Shown here: piece by piece, positions 6,584 through 14,774 of the stretch
Numbering within the stretch: the stretch's first letter is position 1
Layout of the letters: each line of letters starts with the position of its first letter
Origin: Candidatus Peribacteraceae bacterium
GTDB taxonomy: Bacteria; Patescibacteriota; Gracilibacteria; Peribacterales; Peribacteraceae
DNA: 37,173 nucleotides
Direction: 5' to 3'
NCBI GenBank assembly: GCA_028718905.1
Contig: JAQUKV010000014.1
Span: 1-37,173, forward strand
Notes under the pieces: model-generated
Told to the model about the DNA's origin: nothing
Databases searched by the model: none
The model's input: the letters and a program-made list of their open reading frames with translations, nothing else
Translations under genes and position numbers: made by a program

Positions 6584-9500
6584 TTATCCGTGTGACAATT
6601 TTATTCTGATCGTCACGTCGGATCCGGAAACGTCCACCGTGACCGCCGGTCCGTCGTTCTTCTGCAGCACGGCATGTGTCTCCTGTGTGATCACATCGCT
6701 GAATTCCTGCAGGACGTCCGGAAGGCCGTCGATCTGCAACGCGATAGAGTCCAGGAAGTGCAATCCCGCTTCTTTGCGGATCTTCTGCACCGCGCGGATG
6801 AGGTCACGGGCGGTTCCCTCGCGCCTGAGTGCGTCGGTGACGGTCGTATCCATGCTCACCACCACGCCTTTTTCAACGGCGATATCCTCGCCCTCCCGTC
6901 CGCGGTACGTGATCACCGCCTCTTCGGGCGACAGCACCTCATCCAGAATGAGCACGGCGCCGTCCTCCCGCACGGTGAAGTCTCCCGCCTTGCCGGCGCG
7001 GATGATCTCCTGCACACGGGCGCCGAGGCGCGGGCCCGCTTTGCGGGCGTCCACCTGCGCGATGCGCGTGGCGAGCGAGCCGGGATCGTCGGTGAATTCA
7101 ATATCCTTCACATTGAGCTCGCTCATGAGCAGTTGACGGTCTTCCGCGGTGAGCGCGACTCTGGCGAGGGCCGGCGGCAGGGCGACGACGGCGCGCTGAA
7201 GCGGCTGGCGCACCTTGATCTTCTTCCCTGCGCGGATACCGTGGCCGAGGGAGACAATGAGCCGAAGGAGTCTGTTTCTTTCGATGAGGGAACGCTCTTC
7301 ATTCGTGAGTTCCTTGCAGCCCGGCCAGTCGGTCAGGTGGACCGATCCGTGATCCTCGGGCACGAGATTCAGATAGATCGCATCGGTGATGAAGGGGCAG
7401 AACGGGGCCAGCACCTGACAGAGGGTGAGAAGGACGTCTTCCAGTGTTGCGAGGGCCTCGATCTGCTCGTCTTCGTGCGTCGAGAGTTCGGCCGAGGGGC
7501 TCGCATCCTCTTCGTCCACCGCGCCCTTGCCGGCGAAGCGGCGGCGCGACAGACGCACGTACCAGTTGGTGAGTGCATCAATCCTCTCGTGGATTTCCGC
7601 GCAGGCCGCCGACAGATCGTAACGGTTCAGTTCCCGCGTGATGCGGTTGACCAGATCCTGCACTTCGGCGCGGATGTAGCGGTCCAGAGGGTGAGAGGAG
7701 TGACGACGACTCGAAACGGGTTCGAAGTGCGCCGCGTTCGCATAGGTGACGAAGAAACTGTAGACGTTCCAGAGTGGCAGCAAGACCGAACGGACGGTCT
7801 CTTCCACCAGTTTTTCCGAGAAGCGCAGGTCTTCGCCCTTTACCGCGGGGGAGCTCATGAGCGTGAAGCGCACGGCATCTGCCCCGTGGCGGTGCACCAC
7901 CTCGGTCGGCTCCGGATAGTTCTTGAGGCGCTTGCTCATCTTCTTGCCGTCTTCGGCCAGCACGATGCCGTTGACGATGCAGTTCAAAAAGGCGGGTTTT
8001 TTGTAGAGAGCCGTCGACAGGATCATGAGGGTGTAGAACCACCCGCGCGTCTGGTCCATGCCCTCGGCGATGAAGTCCGCGGGGAAACCGATCGGGAATT
8101 TTTTCTTGTGATTGCGGTAAGCGAAGGGAAAATGGTTCTGCGCGTACGGCATCGATCCGGATTCGAACCAGCAGTCCAGCACCTCCGGAATGCGCCGCAT
8201 GAGGGGCGAAAGTGTGAGCTCGATTGCCGTGGCGTTCTGCGGTTCGTCCGCAGCCGCCTCCGCAAGGGAGAGATTGTCGACCAGCGCCTGCAGGCATTTG
8301 ATCGGGCCGCCGTGACAGGCCACCAGCACGCGCTTGCCCGGATATTCCGCGCGGATACGTGTGAGAGCCGCTTCCAGGCGATTGAGGAAAGATTCGAAGC
8401 TTTCGCCGCCCGGAGGGGTCAGTGTCGAGAGCCCCGGACTGAGGATCTCGCCGGTCGCAAGCGTCGTCACATAGTTCTCTCCGGGCTTGCCGGTCCATGC
8501 GCCGGTGTCGCGTTCCCGCAGTTCCTTCCATCGTGCACTGTAGGGGACGTTCAATTCCGCGCTGAGGATTTCGGCCGTTTCGACGGCGCGCTTCAGATCC
8601 GACGAAATGATCACGTCGTATTTCTTCTTCTTAAGCTTTTTGGCGAGTGCGCGCACCTGCGCTCTCCCCGTTTCGTTGAGGAGCGTATCGACGTTGCCGC
8701 CGTTCACTTTGCCCTCTCTGTTGTAATCGGTCTCGCCGTGGCGGACGAGGGTCAAGTGGACGTCTGGCGAAGACCGATAGGTCATTTCATACGTCCCTGC
8801 ATTCTGCGAGAGCTTTTTAGCCTCTTCCGGCGGTATATGTTCGATGATCGATTGCATGGCACGGAAAACGCCCCCATGCCCAATGAGGAGAATGCGCTTG
8901 CCCGCAAAAGTGCGAAGAAGTTCATTGAGTGCGTGGTCAACGCGCGAAAGGAAAGCGGATCGTGTTTCTCCGTTCGGAGGGCTTCCCGGATGGAAGGAGA
9001 TTGAGACACCCTGAGGCATGGAAAATTCTTGCCGGATTTCGTCCGTGGAGCGGCCACTCCAGTCTCCCTGATGTCTCTCGCGGAGAATTTCCCACGAAGC
9101 AGCAACAGGAACGCCCAGTTCAGCGGAAAGAATTTTTGCCGTTTCCGCGGTTCGTGAGAGATCCGAAGAGACGATGGCATCAAATTTTTTCCGCTTGAGT
9201 TTTTTCGCGAGATCATTGGCCTGCTGCCGTCCGTTCTCATTCAATGGAATATCTCCGTTGCCACCCTGCAATTTTCGCTGTTTGTTCCAATCGGTTTCTC
9301 CGTGTCGGACACAGGTCAGATGCACCGATTTTTCTTTTGCAGACGACGCTCCCCATGTGACGTCATCCACGACGTGCTTGTGCAGGTCCAGCTGGCTTGC
9401 GGTGTGGTGGTCCCAGAAGAAGGAGATCGGCTCGGCATAGCGGGGGTACGGCCGGTGATTCAGCTTCATCGGGTCTTCCCCGGTGAAAAAATGCTTGATG

Positions 9501-11494
9501 TTTTGCAGGGGATCGGCGTGCGTGACGAGAACGATGTGGCCGCCGCGGTGCAGGGGGAGGACTTCTTCGAGGAACGCGCTGATGCGCTCGTGCACGGCGG
9601 CGAAGGTCTCCATACCCGGAAAGTGGTAGATGCTCTCCGGCGCATTGGTTTCGAGCTTGTGCGCCCGCCGCGCCTTGACGAAGGTCAGGTCCGAGAAATC
9701 GACGGTCTTGCCTTCATAGTCCCCGAAGATGACTTCGTGCAGTCGTTCATCGACGATCACCGGCGCACCGGTCACCTTGGCGATCACGGCCGCGGTTTCT
9801 TTGGTCCGGTCTAAGGGCGAGCAGTAGATGGCCGCGATCTCACCCGACTTCAGGTAATCCGCCGCGGCCGCGGCCTGCTTCCTTCCTTGTTCCGTCAGGT
9901 GCGTGCCCGGGCACTTGCCCTGATAGACCGGCACCAGATTCCCTTCGCTCTCGCCGTGCCGCAGAACCGTCACTTTGGTGAAGCGCAGTTTCTGCTGCGC
10001 CATGAGCTCGTCGCGGCTCTGGATGACCGTCAGATCCTTGGTTTCTTCGCAGCGCCAGATCGGCAGAGGGGTGCCCCAGTAGCGGTTGCGGCTGATCGCC
10101 CAGTCGCGTGCTCCCGTGAGCCACTTGCCGAAGCGTCCGTCACGCACGTGCGCGGGCACCCACTCCGTTTCGGCATTGGCCGCGAGCAGATCCTCTTTGA
10201 TTTTCGTCACATTCACGAACCACGAGCTTGTGGCGTAGTTGAGGAGGGGAGTTTCGCAGCGCCAGCAGTGCGGATAGCTGTGCCGGTACGTCTCTTTGCG
10301 CCAGACGAGCCCTTTCTTCTGAAAGTCCCCGATGAGCTTCTTCTCGCCGTCTTCCACATGCATGCCCGCGTACGGTCCGGCTTCCGGTCCGAAGTGTCCG
10401 TTCATCTGCACGTCCATGATGATGGGGAGCTTGTTCTTCTTCGCCGCCTCCATATCGATTTCGCCGTAGGAGCCGTTGATCGTCACGATCCCCGTGCCCT
10501 CCAACGGATCCACGTAGTCCCCTGCGAAGATGTGATAGGCGCGTGAATTCTTTTGAACCTCCGGGATCTCTCCGTACCAGTCTGCGATGTGCTCATAGGC
10601 TTTGCCGACCAATTTTTTTCCCGCAAACTCCTCACCGATCTCGTAGTGTTCCGTTCCCTTCATGATGTCACTGACACGCCCCTTCGCCATGATCAGGGTT
10701 TCGTCGCCCGTGCGGACACGGACATAAGCGGCATCCGGCCTGATGGAAAGACCCATCGTGGAGAGCGTGCTCCACGGCGTCGTCGTCCAAGCGAGCACGA
10801 AGGTGTTCTGCTCGCCTTCCAGTTTGAATTTCCAGATGACGGCGGTGTCATCGATATCTTTGTATCCCTGTGTCACTTCAAAGTTGCTGAGCGGTGTTTC
10901 ACAGCGGGGACAGATCTGCATGGCTTTTCGCCCCTCATAGATCAGTCCCTTCTCATGGAGCTGGCTAAAGACCCACCAGATCGACTCCATGTACTCCGGA
11001 TCCATGGTGCGGTAGTCATGGTCCATGTCGACGAAGCGGCCCATGCGTTCCACCACGTTTCGCCATTCTTTGGTGTAGCGCTGGACCGAGCTGCAGCAGA
11101 GTTCATTGAACTGCCCGATCCCCATGTCTTCGATCTGCTTGTGCGACGTGATGTTGTGCTCCTTTTCGATCAGGTTCTCGACAGGCAGCCCGTGGCAGTC
11201 CCAGCCGAACCGGCGCTCCACGTACTTGCCGCACATCGTCTGGTAGCGGGGGATGACGTCTTTGATCGTGCCGGCCAGCAGGTGTCCATAGTGAGGCAGG
11301 CCCGTGGCGAAGGGCGGGCCGTCGTAGAACGAAAATGTTTCCTGTTTGCCCCCGACGGGTCCGTCTAAGAGGTCACCCGTCCCCTCCGAACGGAGCCGGA
11401 GGCTGCGCTTGAAGATGTCCTCTTCCTGCCAGTAGCGGAGGATGCCTTCCTCTAATTCCGGTAGCCGTTGCTTTGGATCAACAGAGTCAAACAT
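6584..11494 (-). CDS. ileS: Isoleucyl-tRNA synthetase with three inserted histidine-phosphatase domains
   Basis: Charges tRNA-Ile. At 1636 residues it is about 600 longer than usual. The core is the IleS2 (archaeal/eukaryote-like) type: GLPHYGHLLAG carries the HIGH motif (HYGH 68-71), KMSK lies at 1185-1188, and WTTTPW is in the editing domain. Two insertions interrupt the segment after NRYWGTPLPIW. Insertion 1 (about 507-700) holds one phosphoglycerate-mutase-like domain with LRHGES (His513). The normal piece LDLHKHVVDDVTW (702-714) follows. Insertion 2 (about 719-1095) holds two more, with RHGETDW (His731) and RHGETDY (His919). The frame then returns to IPEVLDCWFESGSMP. Each domain keeps the RHG, second Arg, acid and second His (THAD, GHGG, CHGG). 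The start at 11494 (MFDSVDPKQ) matches the family. Confidence 0.95.
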   Translation of the reverse strand: MFDSVDPKQRLPELEEGILRYWQEEDIFKRSLRLRSEGTGDLLDGPVGGKQETFSFYDGPPFATGLPHYGHLLAGTIKDVIPRYQTMCGKYVERRFGWDCHGLPVENLIEKEHNITSHKQIEDMGIGQFNELCCSSVQRYTKEWRNVVERMGRFVDMDHDYRTMDPEYMESIWWVFSQLHEKGLIYEGRKAMQICPRCETPLSNFEVTQGYKDIDDTAVIWKFKLEGEQNTFVLAWTTTPWSTLSTMGLSIRPDAAYVRVRTGDETLIMAKGRVSDIMKGTEHYEIGEEFAGKKLVGKAYEHIADWYGEIPEVQKNSRAYHIFAGDYVDPLEGTGIVTINGSYGEIDMEAAKKNKLPIIMDVQMNGHFGPEAGPYAGMHVEDGEKKLIGDFQKKGLVWRKETYRHSYPHCWRCETPLLNYATSSWFVNVTKIKEDLLAANAETEWVPAHVRDGRFGKWLTGARDWAISRNRYWGTPLPIWRCEETKDLTVIQSRDELMAQQKLRFTKVTVLRHGESEGNLVPVYQGKCPGTHLTEQGRKQAAAAADYLKSGEIAAIYCSPLDRTKETAAVIAKVTGAPVIVDERLHEVIFGDYEGKTVDFSDLTFVKARRAHKLETNAPESIYHFPGMETFAAVHERISAFLEEVLPLHRGGHIVLVTHADPLQNIKHFFTGEDPMKLNHRPYPRYAEPISFFWDHHTASQLDLHKHVVDDVTWGASSAKEKSVHLTCVRHGETDWNKQRKLQGGNGDIPLNENGRQQANDLAKKLKRKKFDAIVSSDLSRTAETAKILSAELGVPVAASWEILRERHQGDWSGRSTDEIRQEFSMPQGVSISFHPGSPPNGETRSAFLSRVDHALNELLRTFAGKRILLIGHGGVFRAMQSIIEHIPPEEAKKLSQNAGTYEMTYRSSPDVHLTLVRHGETDYNREGKVNGGNVDTLLNETGRAQVRALAKKLKKKKYDVIISSDLKRAVETAEILSAELNVPYSARWKELRERDTGAWTGKPGENYVTTLATGEILSPGLSTLTPPGGESFESFLNRLEAALTRIRAEYPGKRVLVACHGGPIKCLQALVDNLSLAEAAADEPQNATAIELTLSPLMRRIPEVLDCWFESGSMPYAQNHFPFAYRNHKKKFPIGFPADFIAEGMDQTRGWFYTLMILSTALYKKPAFLNCIVNGIVLAEDGKKMSKRLKNYPEPTEVVHRHGADAVRFTLMSSPAVKGEDLRFSEKLVEETVRSVLLPLWNVYSFFVTYANAAHFEPVSSRRHSSHPLDRYIRAEVQDLVNRITRELNRYDLSAACAEIHERIDALTNWYVRLSRRRFAGKGAVDEEDASPSAELSTHEDEQIEALATLEDVLLTLCQVLAPFCPFITDAIYLNLVPEDHGSVHLTDWPGCKELTNEERSLIERNRLLRLIVSLGHGIRAGKKIKVRQPLQRAVVALPPALARVALTAEDRQLLMSELNVKDIEFTDDPGSLATRIAQVDARKAGPRLGARVQEIIRAGKAGDFTVREDGAVLILDEVLSPEEAVITYRGREGEDIAVEKGVVVSMDTTVTDALRREGTARDLIRAVQKIRKEAGLHFLDSIALQIDGLPDVLQEFSDVITQETHAVLQKNDGPAVTVDVSGSDVTIRIKLSHG

Positions 11495-11513
11495 GAGTGA
11501 GTGAGCTGTCCTG

Positions 11514-11541
11514 CCCTGAGCGAGCGCAGCGAGTCGAAGGG
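11514..11541. repeat. Dispersed palindromic repeat, copy 2 (expanded)
   Basis: CCCTGAGCGAGCGCAGCGAG followed by TCGAAGGG is a member of the CCCTTCGACTNNGCTCAGGG family with 8 extra central bases. It lies in the 123-bp gap between ileS and the M20 peptidase gene. Confidence 0.65.
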
Positions 11542-11617
11542 TCGGGATCCACAGGATCGAACATGCGCAGAGACTAGCATATCCGTTGTTCCGTGTGTGC
11601 TTCATTCCTGCCTATTC

Positions 11618-12937
11618 TCACCGGTACTCGACGTGCGTGAGGGGACGCCCGACGAGCGCCAGCTCCCGCAACGTCGCGGCATTCCGGTCGATGCTGCTCA
11701 GTCGAACCCGTTCCCGCACTTTATGTTCATCTTCGCAAATGGGTGGCAGGATCACGGTCGGAATGTGCATGGTGTTCACCAGCACCCCCTCATCCGCTGT
11801 TCCTTTACCCGCCTTGATCGCGGGCTCAATGCCGGCGGCGGTCTGCATGCACTGGGCGACTGTCCGGACCCAGGTGTGATCGGGATGTTCCAGATACGGC
11901 TTGATGGGCTGGGTCAACCTGCCCGGTTCGCCGAGATAGGTCACGACGTCGGGATCCCTGATCTTTTTTTTCTGCAGCGCCTGGTCGACGTTCTGCCGGA
12001 TGAGAGCGATGATCGTTGCGGGATCAAGCGCGGGATTGCCGTTGATCACGTCGATGTCGATGGTGGCGGCACTGGGAACGCTCATATTTCCCTGACGCTC
12101 CTCGCCGCGCGTTTCAGGATCGCCCGCACGCCAGTCCCGCACCACGACGGCCGTCCGCGGCATGAGGGATTGAAAGTGCGGTTCGTCGCGCTGCGGAAAT
12201 TCAATTTTGGGCAGGCAGAGACGGACAATGGCTTCGCGGGTGGAGACGAGACTCAGCGGATCCGCCGTACTGGCGTTTCCTGCGTGCATGCCTTCCCCCC
12301 TCACCACGAGGCGCAGACCCAATCGTCCCGGGCGCCCGATGCAGAGGAGCGGCGGGTCCGAGATTTTCGTTCCGACTTCGATATCCGTCGATATTGCGCA
12401 GGAGGCGCCGCGGGCCAGGTTATTTTTCGGATCCAGTGCGGCGTAGATGCCGTGTGATTGTCCCTCTTCGCCTCCCACGAGCAGAATTCGGACGGAGTGC
12501 CGGATACGCGAGCGTTCCTCTTTGAGCAGCCATGCGGCACGAAGCATGCTCACGATGCCGGCGGCCATATCTGCCGATTTCAGCCCGAAAGCAATGTCTT
12601 CGTCGTCGCGATCGAGTGTGAGTTGATAGGGATCCCCCTGATATCCCGGCGGGTAGTGCGTATTCGGATTGATCGAATCGAAGTGACCGAACCAGAGCAT
12701 TTCCCCATACTGTGCGGAAGATTCCCGGTTGATATCGATGGTCACGTTGACCGGCGGGGGAGTGAGATCCGCGAACCTCGCGTTCGGCGGATAGGGATGA
12801 ATACCCGCGGCTCCCAGTTCCCACCGCTCGGCGAGATGTGCGATATATTCCGCCAGCGAGCGTTCCCCTTCGGGCGTGTGTGATTCGCGGGCGACGAGGT
12901 CTCCCAGAAGTTCTCTGGTCGAGGGGAATTCCTGCAT
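11618..12937 (-). CDS. M20 family metallopeptidase
   Basis: Zinc-dependent amidohydrolase/peptidase of the ArgE/DapE/CPG2 superfamily, 439 residues. Metal and catalytic motifs are visible in order: GHFDS (first His and Asp), KSADMAAG (bridging Asp), GGEEGQS (catalytic and metal Glu), STDIEVGT, and a late EDEHKVRERV (metal His). A lid/dimerisation domain starts near RLGLRLVVRGEGMHAGNAST. The substrate is not evident from sequence. The start at 12937 is the first ATG of the open frame that gives a family-like N-terminus. It is divergent from the gene at 13091. Confidence 0.85.
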   Translation of the reverse strand: MQEFPSTRELLGDLVARESHTPEGERSLAEYIAHLAERWELGAAGIHPYPPNARFADLTPPPVNVTIDINRESSAQYGEMLWFGHFDSINPNTHYPPGYQGDPYQLTLDRDDEDIAFGLKSADMAAGIVSMLRAAWLLKEERSRIRHSVRILLVGGEEGQSHGIYAALDPKNNLARGASCAISTDIEVGTKISDPPLLCIGRPGRLGLRLVVRGEGMHAGNASTADPLSLVSTREAIVRLCLPKIEFPQRDEPHFQSLMPRTAVVVRDWRAGDPETRGEERQGNMSVPSAATIDIDVINGNPALDPATIIALIRQNVDQALQKKKIRDPDVVTYLGEPGRLTQPIKPYLEHPDHTWVRTVAQCMQTAAGIEPAIKAGKGTADEGVLVNTMHIPTVILPPICEDEHKVRERVRLSSIDRNAATLRELALVGRPLTHVEYR

Positions 12938-13090
12938 GGGAGGGGAGCGAGTAGCGTGATATCGTACTAGTTTTCCTGCCTGTCACCAGATGTTCTCCGG
13001 CGTATTTGTTCGCTCCTGTCGGTCAAGCATTCTTTGCGTATAGTCAACTTCCTGTGCATTTTCATTGACGATTACCGAAGAAGGAAGAGA

Positions 13091-13612
13091 ATGTGTGCGT
13101 TGGAAAAAGTACCTTCCGAAGTCGGCCCGGGCAACGCTGAAGCGATACATCAGGTGCAGATTGCGCCGGTGTCTCCTGTCTCCCATACCACGTTCGAATG
13201 CGATGGTACCTTCGGCGATCCGGAGAGCGTACTTGATACGGTGCATCCTGTGCCGGGGGATGGTGATTCTTCTTCCTGCCGCGGTGATCAGACACGCATT
13301 GAGAAGAAGGATGAGACAGCGGAAGCGTCTGTCGATGGAGAAGAGGTTTCCGTTGAAGAGATACTGAAACAAGTGCGTAACCTGACTGTGCTGAGGGTAT
13401 TGGAAGTGCTGCGGTCCAGAATGCGTGGTGACATCGGTGAGGTTGCAAAACAAGTGTCCTGCCAGGCGATGAGCGTGCTGCGATTATGGATTGAGCGGCA
13501 GGCAAACGTGCCCATGACTCCCGCGCAATTCAGTCCGGCTCTCGACCGGCAAATCAATATTGCGGTGGATCATGCGGTGCGGGAGAATTTGTGCAACAGA
13601 ATCGCACAATGA
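13091..13612 (+). CDS. Unknown protein with acidic N-terminus and helical C-terminus
   Basis: A 173-residue protein, family not recognised. ATG 13091 is chosen over the upstream TTG 13034 because a strong purine-rich ribosome binding site (GAAGGAAGAG) lies just before it; this is one of the few clear ones in the window. A TATAGT at 13039-13044 may be the -10. Residues 1 to about 85 are acidic and low in complexity. From about VSVEEILKQVRNLTVLRVLE the protein is helical and contains GDIGEVAKQVSCQAMSVLRL, which could be a DNA-binding helix pair. The segment VSVEEILKQV resembles LAVEEVIRRI of the next protein, so the two may share an N-terminal module. Confidence 0.6.
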   Translation: MCALEKVPSEVGPGNAEAIHQVQIAPVSPVSHTTFECDGTFGDPESVLDTVHPVPGDGDSSSCRGDQTRIEKKDETAEASVDGEEVSVEEILKQVRNLTVLRVLEVLRSRMRGDIGEVAKQVSCQAMSVLRLWIERQANVPMTPAQFSPALDRQINIAVDHAVRENLCNRIAQ

Positions 13613-13666
13613 TCAATTTTTGAGATACGGGTCTTTTGGCCCCAAATCGTTCGGCATTTTGGTTGA

Positions 13667-13697
13667 TTGACAAGATTTCATTCTTTAGAATAAGAAT
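13667..13697 (+). promoter_or_regulatory. Promoter of the GNAT-like gene
   Basis: A perfect TTGACA (13667-13672) is followed after about 18 bp by the AT-rich TAAGAAT (13691-13697). The start site would lie only a few bases before ATG 13710. Confidence 0.6.
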
Positions 13698-13709
13698 CCT
13701 TTTTCGATT

Positions 13710-14774
13710 ATGGAAGGAGATGATCACGCCTCAATCGGCGGCATGTCTGATGGTCGTGAATCAGACCTGCCAAGAAGCGATGAATCTGAGCAGGAAGGTT
13801 TAGCTGTAGAAGAGGTGATCCGCAGAATCAGTGCCCTGCAGGATCCCGGCTCTGTGCGAAATGTGCTCGCCGCAAGAGAGCGCCTGAACGGGACTCGCAT
13901 TGTGCCCATGGAGTTTCCGGCGGATGCCACAGCCGAGCATCCATTGCTCATGGAGGGCATTGCTCTCTATGACGAGAACCTCGTGCCCGACGAAGCATTT
14001 CGTGCCATGGTGGAGGGGGAGGAGGCACGATTTCGGGAGCTGATTCAGCGGGGGGGCATGCTCAACCGATCTCGGCCGAATGCGGCGGAGCGACCGTACT
14101 ACCCCCAACACAAATACGAATCAGTGCACGATCAGATGCACCGCGATCTCACGGGCCAGTCCCAGCGTCCCGGTCGTTACCGAATGATGGGATTGCGCAG
14201 TGAAAAAGACGCGTTGGTTGCCTGGATGACGTATCGGCTGCCTCCTTATGTCGGGAGTTCAGCAGAGGACATGGCCGGCTATGCCTCGTACATGCATCGC
14301 ATCTGGAAGCCGGTAAAACTCCGCGGAATCTCACGGGACCAATTGCCGCCGTTCGAGACCCTGATGGAAATCGATACCATTAATGTCAGGGATGGATGGC
14401 AGGGGGGCGGAACCAAATTACTGGCGGAAACGCTTGAGCATTTGCGGAAGACGGAAGGGAATGACTGCCCGCAGAACATATACTTCTATCGTTTCTCCCG
14501 GCTTTCTCTTCGGCAGCCGCTGATTGAAGCTTCGGCGAGACAGTTCAGCGGTGGCGAGAACACATCGAGCTCACAATTGTTCACGTCTTGCGGGTTTGAT
14601 CACATCGGGCATCGACAGTGTGAAAACGAGATTGTCGCACGCGAAGTCGCCAATACCGGCACGCAGAATGTGGTCGTACTGAATCCCATGTGGGAGTACG
14701 GAATGGCGCAGTTCCAAACGGCGCATGAACTCGCCGAGAGGCGTCTGGAGAAGTTCTACGGCCAGAAGGAGTGA
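13710..14774 (+). CDS. Putative GNAT-fold protein
   Basis: A 354-residue protein. The first ~45 residues are acidic, followed by the LAVEEVIRRISALQDPGSVR module. The C-terminal half has features of a GNAT acetyltransferase: INVRDGWQGGGTKLLAETLE resembles motif A (acetyl-CoA pyrophosphate loop), and LFTSCGFDHIGH resembles motif B. Substrate and activity are unknown, and the GNAT call is inference from these two segments. Its TGA stop abuts the TGA of the convergent RSH gene within TGATCA (14772-14777). No terminator is visible between them, so the two transcripts probably overlap. Confidence 0.65.
   Translation: MEGDDHASIGGMSDGRESDLPRSDESEQEGLAVEEVIRRISALQDPGSVRNVLAARERLNGTRIVPMEFPADATAEHPLLMEGIALYDENLVPDEAFRAMVEGEEARFRELIQRGGMLNRSRPNAAERPYYPQHKYESVHDQMHRDLTGQSQRPGRYRMMGLRSEKDALVAWMTYRLPPYVGSSAEDMAGYASYMHRIWKPVKLRGISRDQLPPFETLMEIDTINVRDGWQGGGTKLLAETLEHLRKTEGNDCPQNIYFYRFSRLSLRQPLIEASARQFSGGENTSSSQLFTSCGFDHIGHRQCENEIVAREVANTGTQNVVVLNPMWEYGMAQFQTAHELAERRLEKFYGQKE

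Noticed and set aside
6674..9004. A 776-codon plus-strand open frame
   Set aside because: It is antisense to ileS, has no recognisable domains and has the composition of a mirrored GC-rich coding frame. The IleRS motifs on the other strand are unambiguous.
6584..11494. Separate phosphoglycerate mutase genes beside a broken ileS
   Set aside because: No stops, starts or frame changes occur at the domain borders. The IleRS segment LDLHKHVVDDV between the insertions shows both parts are translated together.
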